From Utricularia gibba (Eukaryota > Streptophyta > Magnoliopsida > Lamiales > Lentibulariaceae): a stretch of 63,870 nt of DNA. The position numbers and the translations under genes are program-made. Positions 36,440-49,263 of this stretch are shown here, piece by piece. The notes under the pieces were generated by a model. The model saw only the letters and a program-made list of their open reading frames with translations. It was not told where the DNA came from and ran no database searches. Every line of letters begins with the position of its first letter. The stretch's first letter is position 1. The stretch lies in contig NEEC01000222.1 of NCBI GenBank assembly GCA_002189035.1, positions 1 through 63,870 on the forward strand. The letters are read 5' to 3'.

Positions 36440-37685
36440 GTTCGGTTTTTAGGGTTGCCTACATGGTTTTCCAAGGAAAGCTTTTCGTTTTGTGGCGGCG
36501 CTCTCGCTGGGCACTTGGTCCGGCCCCTGATTCTTTATGGCTCATGAGGACAAAAGGATGCAAATCGATGAAAATAATGATGATGCATTTGTTTAAATTA
36601 CGATGTCGCGTGCACCCCAACATGATTTTTTAACAACATACTTTATACATGAGGAGACGGTCTTGGGGGCACTTGGAACCGGAAAAAGATCAGCTTAGGC
36701 TTGGGCGAAAGTAAGTTGTAGCCCGGCAAAGAAAGTGATGTATTTATTATCGTTCGGTTTACGGGGGCTTCCTACATGGTTTTTCAAGGAACATCTTCTC
36801 GTTTTGGCGGCCAGTCTCGCTGGGAACTTGTCCTTGACCCGTTCTGTATGGCTAATGGGGTCAACCGGATGCAAATCGATGAAAAAAAATGATGCATTTG
36901 TTTAAATTGCGATATCACGTGCACCCCACATGATTTTTTCAACAACTTACTTTATACTTGAGGAGGCGATCTTGGGTGCACTGAACCAGGACAAAGGTCA
37001 GGTTTGGCTTGGCCGAAGTAAGTTGTAGCCCGGCAAAGAAAGTGATGTATTTATTATCGTTCGGTTTTTGGGGGTTGCCTACATGGTTTTTCAAGGAACA
37101 TCTTCTCGTTTTGTGGCAGCCAGTCTCGCTGGGAGCTTTGTCCTGGACCCCCGATTCTGTATGGCTCATGGGGTCAAAAGGATGCAAATCGATGAATACA
37201 ATGATGCATTTGTTTCAATTACGATATCACGTGCACCCACATGATTTTTTCGAACAACTTACTTTATACATGGGGAGGCGGTCTTGGGGGGTACTGGAAC
37301 CGGAAAATGGTCAGCTTAGGCTTGGGCCGATAGTAAGTTGTAGCCCGGCAAAGAAAGTGATGTATTTATTAACGTTCGGTTTTCGGGGTTGCCTACATGG
37401 TTTTTCAAGGAACATCTTCGTTTTGTGGTGGCTAGTCTCGCTGGGAACTTTGTCCTGGACCTCGATTCTTATGTCTTATGAGGTCAACCGGATGCAAATC
37501 GATGAAAAAAATGATGCATTTGTTTTAAATTACGATATCACGTGCACCCTACATGATTTTTTCAACAACTTACTTTATACTTGAGGAGGTGGTCTTGGGG
37601 GGCAAGAGGAACCAGACAACGGTCATATTAGGCTTGGGCCGAAAGTAAGTTGTAGCCCGGCAAAGAAAGTGATGTATTTATTAAC
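36440..37685 (+). repeat. HOR 4-mer A-B-C-E, first unit of duplication copy 2
   Basis: Starts are A 36440, B 36752, C 37059, E 37374. The A shares gaggagacgg with the A at 26001 and has an extra ATG (aataatgatgatgc, near 36572-36585). Confidence 0.92.
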
Positions 37686-38901
37686 GTTCGGTTTTCAGGG
37701 TTGCCTACATGGTTTTCCAAGGAAAAGCTTTTCGTTTTGTGGCGGCCGCTCTCGCAGGGCACTTGGTCCGGGCCCCTGATTCTTTATGGCTCATGAGGAC
37801 AAAAGGATGCAAATCGATGAAATAAATGATGCATTTGTTTAAATTACGATGTCGCGTGCACCCCAAATGATTTTTTTAACAACATACTTTATACATGAGG
37901 AGGCGGTCTTGGGGGCACTTGGAACCGGAAAAAGATCAGCTTAGGCTTGGGCCGAAAGTAAGTTGTAGCCCGGCAAAGAAAGTGATGTATTTATTATCGT
38001 TCGGTTTTCGGGGTTCCTACATGGTTTTTCAAGGAACATCTTCTCGTTTTGTGGCGGCCAGTCTCGCTGGGAACTTGGTCCTTGACCCTGATTCTGTATG
38101 GCTCATGGGGTCAACCGGATGCAAATCGATGAAAAAAATGATGCATTTGTTTAAATTACGATATCACGTGCACCCCACATGATTTTTTCAACAACTTACT
38201 TTATACTTGAGGAGGCGATCTTGGGTGCACCTCGAACCGGAAAAGGTCAGGTTTGGCTTGCGCCGAAGTAGTTGTAGCCCGACAAAGAAAGTGATGTATT
38301 TATTATCGTTCGGTTTTTGGGGTTGCCTACATGGTTTTTCAAGGAACATCTTCTCGTTTTGTGGCAGCCAGTCTCGCTGGGAACTTTGTCCTGGACCCCG
38401 ATTCTGTATGGCTCATGGGGTCAAAAGGATGCAAATCGATGAATACAATGATGCATTTGTTTCAATTACGATATCACGTGCACCCCACATGATTTTTTCG
38501 ACAACTTACTTTATACATGGGAGGCGGTCTTGGGGGTACCTGGAACCGGAAAATGGTCAGCTTAGGCTTGGGCCGATAGTAAGTTGTAGCCCGGCAAAGA
38601 AAGTGATGTATTTATTATCGTTCGGTTTTCGGGGTTCCTACATGGTTTTTCAAGGAACATCTTCTCGTTTTGTGGGCCAGTCTCGCTGGGAACTTTGTCC
38701 TGGACCCCGATTCTGTATGGCTCATGGGTCAAACGATTTGTTTAAATTACGATATCACGTGCACCCTACATGATTTTTTCAACAACTTACTTTATACTTG
38801 AGGAGGTGGTCTTGGGGGGCAAGAGGAACCAGACAAAGGTCATATTAGGCTTGGGCCGAAAGTAAGTTGTAGCCCGGCAAAGAAAGTGATGTATTTTTAA
38901 C
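37686..38901 (+). repeat. HOR 4-mer A-B-C-D
   Basis: Starts are A 37686, B 37999, C 38308, D 38620. The D, at 282 bases, has lost even ATGCAT: its join reads gggtcaaacgatttgttt (38726-38743). Confidence 0.92.
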
Positions 38902-40135
38902 GTTCGGTTTTCAGGGTTGCCTACATGGTTTTCCAAGGAAAAGCTTTTCGTTTTGTGGCGGCCTCTCGCTGGGCACTTGGTCCGGGCCCCTGATTCTTTA
39001 TGGCTCATGAGGACAAAAGGATGCAAATCGATGAAAATAATGATGCATTTGTTTAAATTACGATGTCGCGTGCACCCCAATGATTTTTTAACAACATACT
39101 TTATACATGAGGAGGCGGTCTTGGGGGCACTTGGAACCGGAAAAGATCAGCTTAGGCTTGGGCCGAAAGTAAGTTGTAGCCCGGCAAAGAAAGTGATGTA
39201 TTTATTATCGTTCGGTTTTCGGGGGCTTCCTACATGGTTTTTCAAGGAACATCTTCTCGTTTTGTGGCGGCAGTCTCGCTGGGAACTTGGTCCTTGACCC
39301 GATTCTGTATGGCTCATGGGGTCAACCGGATGCAAATCGATGAAAAAAAATGATGCATTTGTTTAAATTACGATATCACGTGCACCCCACATGATTTTTT
39401 CAACAACTTACTTTATACTTGAGGAGGCGGTCTTAGGGCACCTGAACGGAAAAGGTCAGCTTGGCTTGGCCGAAGTTAAGTTGTAGCCCGACAAAGAAAG
39501 TGATGTATTTATTATCGTTCGGTTTTTGGGGTTGCCTACATGGTTTTTCAAGGAACATCTTCTCGTTTTGTGGCAGCCAGTCTCGCTGGGATTTGTCCTG
39601 GACCCCGATTCTGTATGGCTCATGGGGTCAAAAGGATGCAAATCGATGAATACAATGATGCATTTGTTTAATTACGATATCACGTGCACCCCACATGATT
39701 TTTTCGACAACTTACTTTATACATGGGGAGGTCTTGGGGGGTACCTGGAACCGGAAAATGGTCAGCTTAGGCTTGGGCCGATAGTAAGTTGTAGCCCGGC
39801 AAAGAAAGTGATGTATTTATTAACGTTCGGTTTTCGGGGTTGCCTACATGGTTTTTCAAGGAACATCTTCCGTTTTGTGGTGGCTAGTCTCGCTGGGAAC
39901 TTTGTCCTGGACCCGATTCTTATGTCTTATGAGGTCAACCGGATGCAAATCGATGAAAAAAAATTGATGCATTTGTTTAAATTACGATATCACGTGCACC
40001 CTACATGATTTTTTCAACAACTTACTTTATACTTGAGGAGGTGGTCTTGGGGGGCAAGAGGAACCAGACAACGGTCATATTAGGCTTGGGCCGAAAGTAA
40101 GTTAGCCCGGCAAAGAAAGTGATGTATTTATTAAC
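38902..40135 (+). repeat. HOR 4-mer A-B-C-E
   Basis: Starts are A 38902, B 39210, C 39517, E 39825. The A follows D and has the NotI region reduced to gcggcctctcgctggg. The right half of B is worn (gggcacctgaacgg). Confidence 0.9.
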
Positions 40136-42301
40136 GTTCGGTTTTCAGGGTTGCCTACATGGTTTTCCAAGGAAAAGCTTTTCGTTTTGTGGCGGCCGCT
40201 CTCGCAGGGCACTTGGTCCGGGCCCCTGATTCTTTATGGCTCATGAGGACAAAAGGATGCAAATCGATGAAAATAATGATGCATTTGTTTAAATTACGAT
40301 GTCGCGTGCACCCCAAATGATTTTTTTAACAACATACTTTATACATGAGGAGGCGGTCTTGGGGGCACTTGGAACCGGAAAAAGATCAGCTTAGGCTTGG
40401 GCCGAAAGTAAGTTGTAGCCCGGCAAAGAAAGTGATGTATTTATTATCGTTCGGTTTTTGGGGTTGCCTACATGGTTTTTCAAGGAACATCTTCTCGTTT
40501 TGTGGTGGCTAGTCTCGCTGGGAACTTGGTCCTTGACCCCGATTCTGTATGGCTCATGGGGTCAACGGATGCAAATCGAAGAAAAAAAATGATGCATTTG
40601 TTTAAATTACGATATCACGTGCACCCTACATGATTTTTTCGACAACTTACTTTATACATGGGGAGGCGGTCTTGGGGGGTACTGGAACCGGAAAATGGTC
40701 AGCGTAGGCTTGGGCCGATAGTAAGTTGTAGCCCGACAAATAAAGTATGTATTTATTATCGTTCGGTTTTCGGGCTGCCTAAATGCTTTTTGAAGAACAT
40801 CTTCTCGTTTTATGGCGGCCAGTCTCGCTGGGAACTTGGTCCTTGACCCTGGTTCTGTATGGCTCATGGGGTCAACCGGATGCAAATCGATGAAAAAAAA
40901 ATGATGCATTTGTTTAAATTGCGATATCACGTGCACCCACATGATTTTTTCAACAACTTACTTTATACTTGAGGAGGCGATCTTAGGGTGCACCTCGAAC
41001 AGGACAAAGGTAAGGTTTGGCTTGCGCCAAGAGTTAGTTGTAGCCCGACAAAGAAAGTGATGTATTTATTATCGTTCGGTTTTTGGGGTTGCCTACATGG
41101 TTTTTCAAGGAACATCTTCTCGTTTTGTGGCAGCCAGTCTCGCTGGGAGCTTTGTCCTGGACCCCGATTCTGTATGGCTCATGGGTCAAAAGGATGCAAA
41201 TCGATGAATACAATGATGCATTTGTTTCAATTACGATATCACGTGCACCCCACATGATTTTTTCGACAACTTACTTTATACATGGGGAGGCGGTCTTGGG
41301 GGGTACCTGGAACCGGAAAATGGTCAGCTTAGGCTTGGGCCGATAGTAAGTTGTAGCCGGCAAAGAAAGTGATGTATTTATTATCGTTCGGTTTTCGGGG
41401 GCTTCCTACATGGTTTTTCAAGGAACATCTTCTCGTTTTGTGGCAGCCAGTCTCGCTGGGAGCTTTGTCCTGGACCCCGATTCTGTATGGCTCATGGGGT
41501 CAAAAGGATGCAAATCGATGAAAACAATGATGCATTTGTTTAAATTACGATATCACGTGCACCCCACATGATTTTTTCGACAACTTACTTTATACATGGG
41601 GAGGCGGTCTTGGGGGTACCTGGAACCGGAAAATGGTCAGCTTAGGCTTGGGCCGAAGTAAGTTGTAGCCCGGCAAAGAAAGTGATGTATTTATTATCGT
41701 TCGGTTTTCGGGGTTGCCTACATGGTTTTTCAAGGAACATCTTCCGTTTTGTGGTGGCTAGTCTCGCTGGGAACTTGTCCTGGACCCCGATTCTGTATGG
41801 CTCATGGGGTCAAAAGGATGCAAATCGATGAAACAATGATGCATTTGTTTAATTACGATATCACGTGCACCCACATGATTTTTTCGACAACTTACTTTAT
41901 ACATGGGGAGGCGGTCTTGGGGGGTACCTGGAACCGGAAAATGGTCAGCTTAGGCTTGGGCCGATAGTAAGTTGTAGCCCGGCAAAGAAAGTGATGTATT
42001 TATTAACGTTCGGTTTTCGGGGTTGCCTACATGGTTTTTCAAGGAAAGCTTTTCGTTTGTGGTGGCTAGTCTCGCTGGGAACTTTGTCCTGGACCCGATT
42101 CTTATGGCCAACCGGATGCAAATCGATGAAAAAATGATGCATTTGTTTAAATTACGATATCACGTGCACCCTACATGATTTTTTCAACAACTTACTTTAT
42201 ACTTGAGGAGGTGGTCTTGGGGGGGAACCAGACAACGGTCATATTAGGCTTGGGCCGAAAGTAAGTTGTAGCCCGGCAAAGAAAGTGATGTATTTATTAA
42301 C
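40136..42301 (+). repeat. HOR 7-mer A-F-G-C-C'-X-E, isolated among 4-mers
   Basis: Starts are A 40136, F 40449, G 40761, C 41074, C' 41386, X 41699, E 42008. This is the counterpart of the 7-mer at 29705 (2166 versus 2169 bases). E has an A-type ggaaagctttt. Confidence 0.92.
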
Positions 42302-43511
42302 GTTCGGTTTTCAGGGTTGCCTACATGGTTTTCCAAGGAAAAGCTTTCGTTTTGTGGCGGCCGTCTCGCAGGGCACTTGGTCCGGGCCCCTGATTCTTTA
42401 TGGCTCATGAGGACAAAAGGATGCAAATCGATGAAAATAATGATGCATTTGTTTAAATTACGATGTCGCGTGCACCCCAAATGATTTTTTAACAACATAC
42501 TTTATACATGAGGAGGCGGTCTTGGGGGCACTTGGAACCGGAAAAAGGTCAGCTTAGGCTTGGGCCGAAAGTAAGTTGTAGCCCGGCAAAGAAAGTGATG
42601 TATTTATTATCGTTCGGTTTTCGGGGGCTTCCTACATGGTTTTTCAAGGAACATCTTCTCGTTTTGGCGGCCAGTCTCGCTGGGAACTTGGTCCTTGACC
42701 CTGGTTCTGTATGGCTCATGGGGTCAACCGGATGCAAATCGATGAAAAAAATGATGCATTTGTTTAAATTACGATATCACGTGCACCCACATGATTTTTT
42801 CAACAACTTACTTTATACTTGAGGAGGCGGTCTTGGGGCACCTGAACAGGACAAAGGTAAGGTTTGGCTTGGCCAAGAGTTAGTTGTAGCCCGACAAAGA
42901 AAGTGATGTATTTATTATCGTTCGGTTTTTGGGGTTGCCTACATGGTTTTTCAAGGAACATCTTCTCGTTTTGTGGCGCCAGTCTCGCTGGGAGGTCCTG
43001 GACCCCGATTCTGTATGGCTCATGGGGTCAAAAGATGCAAATCGATGAATACAATGATGCATTTGTTTAATTACGATATCACGTGCACCCACATGATTTT
43101 TCGAAACTTACTTTATACATGGGGAGGCGGTCTTGGGGGGTACCTGGAACCGGAAAATGGTCAGCTTAGGCTTGGGCCGATAGTAAGTTGTAGCCCGGCA
43201 AAGAAAGTGATGTATTTATTATCGTTCGGTTTTCGGGGGCTTCCTACATGGTTTTTCAAGGAACATCTTCTCGTTTTGTGGCGCCAGTCTCGCTGGGAAC
43301 TTTGTCCTGGACCCGATTCTGTATGGCTCATGGGGTCAAAGATGCATTTGTTTAAATTACGATATCACGTGCACCCTACATGATTTTTTCAACAACTTAC
43401 TTTATATTTGAGGAGGTGGTCTTGGGGGGCAAGAGAACCAGACAACGGTCATATTAGGCTTGGGCCGAAAGTAAGTTGTAGCCCGGCAAAGAAAGTGATG
43501 TATTTATTAAC
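42302..43511 (+). repeat. HOR 4-mer A-B-C-D
   Basis: Starts are A 42302, B 42612, C 42920, D 43224. C is 304 bases with several losses (tgggaggtcctgg; ttcgaaactt). The D join reads gtcaaagatgc. Confidence 0.9.
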
Positions 43512-44714
43512 GTTCGGTTTTCGGGTTGCCTACATGGTTTTTCCAAGGAAAAGCTTTTCGTTTTTGGCGGCGCTCTCGCTGGGCACTTGGTCCGGGCCCC
43601 TGATTCTTTATGGCTCATGAGGACAAAAGGATGCAAATCGATGAAAATAATGATGCATTTGTTTAAATTACGATGTCGCGTGCACCCCAAATGATTTTTT
43701 AACAACATACTTTATACATGAGGAGGCGGTCTGGGGGGCACTTGGAACCGGAAAAAGATCAGCTTAGGCTTGGGCCGAAAGTAAGTTGTAGCCCGGCAAA
43801 GAAAGTGATGTATTTATTATCGTTCGGTTTTCGGGGGCCTACATGGTTTTTCAAGGAACATCTTCGTTTTGTGGCGGCCAGTCTCGCTGGGAACTTGGTC
43901 CTTGACCCTGGTTCTGTATGGCTCATGGGGTCAACCGGATGCAAATCGATGAAAAAAAATGATGCATTTGTTTAAATTACGATATCACGTGCACCCCACA
44001 TGATTTTTTCACAACTTACTTTATACTTGAGGAGGTGGGTGCACCTGAACAGGACAAAGGTTTGGCTTGCAAGAGTAGTTGTAGCCCGACAAAGAAAGTG
44101 ATGTATTTATTATCGTTCGGTTTTTGGGGTTGCCTACATGGTTTTTCAAGGAACATCTTCTCGTTTTGGGCAGCCAGTCTCGCTGGGAACTTTGTCCTGG
44201 ACCCCGATTCTGTATGGCTCATGGGGTCAAAAGGATGCAAATCGATGAATACAATGATGCATTTGTTTCAATTACGATATCACGTGCACCCCACATGATT
44301 TTTTCGACAACTTACTTTATACATGGGGAGGCGGTCTTGGGGGGTACCTGGAACCGGAAAATGGTCAGCTTAGGCTTGGGCCGATAGTAAGTTGTAGCCC
44401 GGCAAAGAAAGTGATGTATTTATTATCGTTCGGTTTTCGGGGGTTCCTACATGGTTTTTCAAGGAACATCTTCTCGTTTTGTGGCAGCCAGTCTCGCTGG
44501 GAGCTTTGTCCTGGACCCCGATTCTGTATGGCTCATGGGGTCAAGATGCATTTGTTTAAATTACGATATCACGTGCACCCTACATGATTTTTTCAACAAC
44601 TTACTTTATACATGAGGAGGTGGTCTTGGGGCAAGAGGAACCAGACAACGGTCATATTAGGCTTGGGCCGAAAGTAAGTTGTAGCCCGGCAAAGAAAGTG
44701 ATGTATTTATTAAC
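43512..44714 (+). repeat. HOR 4-mer A-B-C-D with strongly shortened B
   Basis: Starts are A 43512, B 43822, C 44115, D 44428. B is 293 bases: its right half goes from gaggaggtgggtgcacc to gacaaaggtttgg and lacks cgatctta and gtaag. The D join reads gtcaagatgc. Confidence 0.9.
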
Positions 44715-45605
44715 GTTCGGTTTTCAGGGTTGCCTACATGGTTTTCCAAGGAAAAGCTTTTCGTTTTGTGGCGGCTGCTCTCGCTGGCACTTGGTCCGGG
44801 CCCCTGATTCTTTATGGCTCATGAGGACAAAAGGATGCAAATCGATGAATAATGATGCATTTGTTTAAATTACGATGTCGCGTGCACCCCAAATGATTTT
44901 TTAACAACATACTTTACATGAGGAGGCGGTCTTGGGGGGCACTTGGAACCGGAAAAAGATCAGCTTAGGCTTGGGCGAAGTAAGTTGTAGCCCGGCAAAG
45001 AAAGTGATGTATTTATTATCGTTCGGTTTTCGGGGTTCCTACATGGTTTTTCAAGGAACATCTTCTCGTTTTGTGGCGGCCAGTCTCGCTGGGAACTTGG
45101 TCCTGACCCTGATTCTGTATGGCTCATGGGTCAACCGGATGCAAATCGATGAAAAAAATGATGCATTTGTTTAAATTACGATATCACGTGCACCCACATG
45201 ATTTTTTCAACAACTTACTTTATACTGAGGAGGCGGTCTTGGGCGAACAGGAAAAGGTCAGGTTGGCTTGGGCCGATAGTAAGTTGTAGCCCGGCAAAGA
45301 AAGTGATGTATTTATTATCGTTCGGTTTTCGGGTTCCTACATGGTTTTTCAAGGAACATCTTCTCGTTTTGTGGCGCCAGTCTCGCTGGGAACTTTGTCC
45401 TGGACCCGATTCTGTATGGCTCATGGGGTCAAATGATGCATTTGTTTAAATTACGATATCACGTGCACCCTACATGATTTTTTCAACAACTTACTTTATA
45501 TTTGAGGAGGCGGTCTTGGGGGGCAAGAGGAACAGACAACGGTCATATTAGGCTTGGGCCGAAAGTAAGTTGTAGCCCGGCAAAGAAAGTGATGTATTTA
45601 TTAAC
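44715..45605 (+). repeat. HOR 3-mer A-B-D
   Basis: Starts are A 44715, B 45021, D 45320. The B right half is the same kind of B/C hybrid as at 34616 (aaaaggtcaggttgg, gccgatagtaag, cccggcaaag). This supports descent of the two trimers from one event. Confidence 0.9.
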
Positions 45606-46824
45606 GTTCGGTTTTCGGGTTGCCTACATGGTTTTCCAAGGAAAAGCTTTTCGTTTTGTGGCGGCTGCTCTCGCTGGGACTTGGTCCGGCCCCTGATTCT
45701 TTATGGCTCATGAGGACAAAAGGATGCAAATCGATGAAAATAATGATGCATTTGTTTAAATTACGATGTCACGTGCACCCCAAATGATTTTTTAACAACA
45801 TACTTTATACATGAGGAGGCGGTCTTGGGGGCACTTGGAACCGGAAAAAGATCAGCTTAGGCTTGGGCCGAAAGTAAGTTGTAGCCCGGCAAAGAAAGTG
45901 ATGTATTTATTATCGTTCGGTTTTCGGGGTTCCTACATGGTTTTTCAAGGAACATCTTCTCGTTTTGTGGCGGCCAGTCTCGCTGGGAACTTGGTCCTTG
46001 ACCCTTTCTGTATGGCTCATGGGGTCAACCGGATGCAAATCGATGAAAAAAAAATGATGCATTTGTTTAAATTACGATATCACGTGCACCCCACATGATT
46101 TTTTCAACAACTTACTTTATACTGAGGAGGCGGTCTTGGGTGCACCTGAACAGGACAAAGGTCAGGTTTGGCTTGGCCGAGTTAGTTGTAGCCCGACAAA
46201 GAAAGTGATGTATTTATTATCGTTCGGTTTTTGGGGTTGCCTACATGGTTTTTCAAGGAACATCTTCTCGTTTTGTGGCAGCCAGTCTCGCTGGGAGCTT
46301 TGTCCTGGACCCCGATTCTGTATGGCTCATGGGGTCAAAAGGATGCAAATCGATGAATACAATGATGCATTTGTTTAATTACGATATCACGTGCACCCCA
46401 CATGATTTTTTCGACAACTTACTTTATACATGGGGAGGCGGTCTTGGGGGTACCTGGAACCGGAAAATGGTCAGCTTAGGCTTGGGCCGATAGTAAGTTG
46501 TAGCCCGGCAAAGAAAGTGATGTATTTATTATCGTTCGGTTTTCGGGGGCTTCCTACATGGTTTTTCAAGGAACATCTTCTCGTTTTGTGGCAGCCAGTC
46601 TCGCTGGGAACTTTGTCCTGGACCCCGATTCTGTATGGCTCATGGGGTCAAATAGATGCATTTGTTTAAATTACGATATCACGTGCACCCTACATGATTT
46701 TTTCAACAACTTACTTTATACTTGAGGAGGTGGTCTTGGGGGGCAAGAGAACCAGACAACGGTCATTTAGGCTTGGGCCGAAAGTAAGTTGTAGCCCGGC
46801 AAAGAAAGTGATGTATTTATTAAC
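45606..46824 (+). repeat. HOR 4-mer A-B-C-D, last unit of duplication copy 2
   Basis: Starts are A 45606, B 45915, C 46222, D 46534. The A reads gatgtcacgtgcacc, intermediate between the A form and the general form. The D join reads gtcaaatagatgc. Confidence 0.9.
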
Positions 46825-48045
46825 GTTCGGTTTTGGGTTGCCTACATGGTTTTTCCAAGGAAAAGCTTTTCGTTTTGTGGCGGCCGCTCTCGCTGGGCAC
46901 TTGGTCCGGGCCCCTGATTCTTTATGGCTCATGAGGACAAAAGATGCAAATCGATGAAAATAATGATGCATTTGTTTAAATTACGATGTCGCGTGCACCC
47001 CAAATGATTTTTTAACAACATACTTTATACATGAGGAGGCGGTCTTGGGGGGCACTTGGAACCGGAAAAAGATCAGCTTAGGCTTGGGCGAAAGTAAGTT
47101 GTAGCCCGGCAAAGAAAGTGATGTATTTATTATCGTTCGGTTTTCGGGGGCTTCCTACATGGTTTTTCAAGGAACATCTTCTCGTTTTGGCGGCCAGTCT
47201 CGCTGGGAACTTGGTCCTTGACCCTGGTTGTATGGCTAATGGGTCAACCGGATGCAAATCGATGAAAAAAAATGATGCATTTGTTTAAATTACGATATCA
47301 CGTGCACCCCACATGATTTTTTCAACAACTTACTTTATACTTGAGGAGGCGATCTTGGGTGCACCTCGAACAGGACAAAGGTAAGGTTTGGCTTGCGCCA
47401 AGTTAGTTGTAGCCCGACAAAGAAAGTGATGTATTTATTATCGTTCGGTTTTGGGTTGCCTACATGGTTTTTCAAGGAACATCTTCTCGTTTTGTGGCGC
47501 CAGTCTCGCTGGGACTTTGGTCCTGGACCCCGATTCTGTATGGCTCATGGGGTCAAAAGGATGCAAATCGATGAATACAATGATGCATTTGTTTAATTAC
47601 GATATCACGTGCACCCCACATGATTTTTTCGACAACTTACTTTATACATGGGGAGGCGGTCTTGGGGGGTACCTGGAACCGGAAAAGGTCAGCTTAGGCT
47701 TGGGCCGATAGTAAGTTGTAGCCCGGCAAAGAAAGTGATGTATTTATTATCGTTCGGTTTACGGGGGCTTCCTACATGGTTTTTCAAGGAACATCTTCTC
47801 GTTTTGTGGCAGCCAGTCTCGCTGGGAACTTTGTCCTGGACCCCGATTCTGTATGGCTCATGGGGTCAACAATGATGCATTTGTTTAAATTACGATATCA
47901 CGTGCACCCTACATGATTTTTTCAACAACTTACTTTATACTTGAGGAGGTGGTCTTGGGGGGCAAGAGGAACCAGACAACGGTCATATTAGGCTTGGGCC
48001 GAAAGTAAGTTGTAGCCCGGCAAAGAAAGTGATGTATTTATTAAC
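46825..48045 (+). repeat. HOR 4-mer A-B-C-D
   Basis: Starts are A 46825, B 47135, C 47443, D 47752. The D join reads gtcaacaatgatgc, keeping more of the C' side than usual. C has gtggcgccag and gggactttgg. Confidence 0.92.
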
Positions 48046-49263
48046 GTTCGGTTTTAGGGTTGCCTACATGGTTTTCCAAGGAAAAGCTTTTCGTTTTGTG
48101 GCGGCTGCTCTCGCTGGGCACTTGTCCGGGCCCCTGATTCTTTATGGCTCATGAGGACAAAAGATGCAAATCGATGAAAATAATGATGCATTTGTTTAAA
48201 TTACGATATCGCGTGCACCCCAAATGATTTTTTCAAACATACTTTATACATGAGGAGGCGGTCTTGGGGGGCACTGGAACCGGAAAAAGATCAGCTTAGG
48301 CTTGGGCGAAAGTAAGTTGTAGCCCGGCAAAGAAAGTGATGTATTTATTATCGTTCGGTTTCGGGGGCTTCCTACATGGTTTTTCAAGGAATCTTCTCGT
48401 TTTATGGCGGCCAGTCTCGCTGGGAACTTGGTCCTTGACCCTGGTTCTGTATGGCTAATGGGGTCAACCGGATGCAAATCGATGAAAAAAAATGATGCAT
48501 TTGTTTAAATTGCGATATCACGTGCACCCCACATGATTTTTTCAACAACTTACTTTATACTTGAGGAGGCGATCTTAGGGGCACCTCGAACAGGACAAAG
48601 GTAAGGTTTGGCTTGCGCCAAGAGTTAGTTGTAGCCCGACAAAGAAAGTGATGTATTTATTATCGTTCGGTTTTTGGGGTTGCCTACATGGTTTTTCAAG
48701 GAACATCTTCTCGTTTTGTGGCAGCCAGTCTCGCTGGGAGCTTTGTCCTGGACCCCGATTCTGTATGGCTCATGGGGTCAAAAGGATGCAAATCGATGAA
48801 TACAATGATGCATTTGTTTCAATTACGATATCACGTGCACCCCACATGATTTTTTCGACAACTTACTTTATACATGGGGAGGCGGTCTTGGGGGTACCTG
48901 GAACCGGAAAATGGTCAGCTTAGGCTTGGGCCGATAGTAAGTTGTAGCCCGGCAAAGAAAGTGATGTATTTATTATCGTTCGGTTTACGGGGTTCCTACA
49001 TGGTTTTTCAAGGAACATCTTCTCGTTTTGTGGCGCCAGTCTCGCTGCTTTGTCCTGGACCCCGATTCTGTATGGCTCATGGGGTCAAATGAATGCATTT
49101 GTTTAAATTACGATATCACGTGCACCCTACATGATTTTTTCAACAACTTACTTTATACTTGAGGAGGTGGTCTTGGGGGGCAAGAGGAACCAGACAACGG
49201 TCATATTAGGCTTGGGCCGAAAGTAAGTTGTAGCCCGGCAAAGAAAGTGATGTATTTATTAAC
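48046..49263 (+). repeat. HOR 4-mer A-B-C-D
   Basis: Starts are A 48046, B 48353, C 48665, D 48978. The A has gatatcgcgtgcacc, a second intermediate form: GATATC restored, CACGTG not. The D join reads gtcaaatgaatgc, which breaks the usual gatgc. Confidence 0.92.

Larger units (their letters stand above)
36440..46824 (+). repeat. Second-order repeat, copy 2 (34 monomers)
   Basis: The order is the same as in copy 1, with unit lengths 1246, 1216, 1234, 2166, 1210, 1203, 891 and 1219. Shared rare features are the isolated 7-mer, the ABD trimer with a B/C hybrid B, and the gagacgg variant in the first A. The small length deficits are single missing bases at class-variable sites. Confidence 0.85.

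Noticed and set aside
37009-37584. Longest open reading frame (191 codons) and many others of 60-170 codons on both strands
   Set aside because: They are translations of the satellite. The same peptide phrases recur in every monomer, frames shift with each lost base, overlapping frames are open on both strands, ends differ from copy to copy, and no protein family is recognisable.
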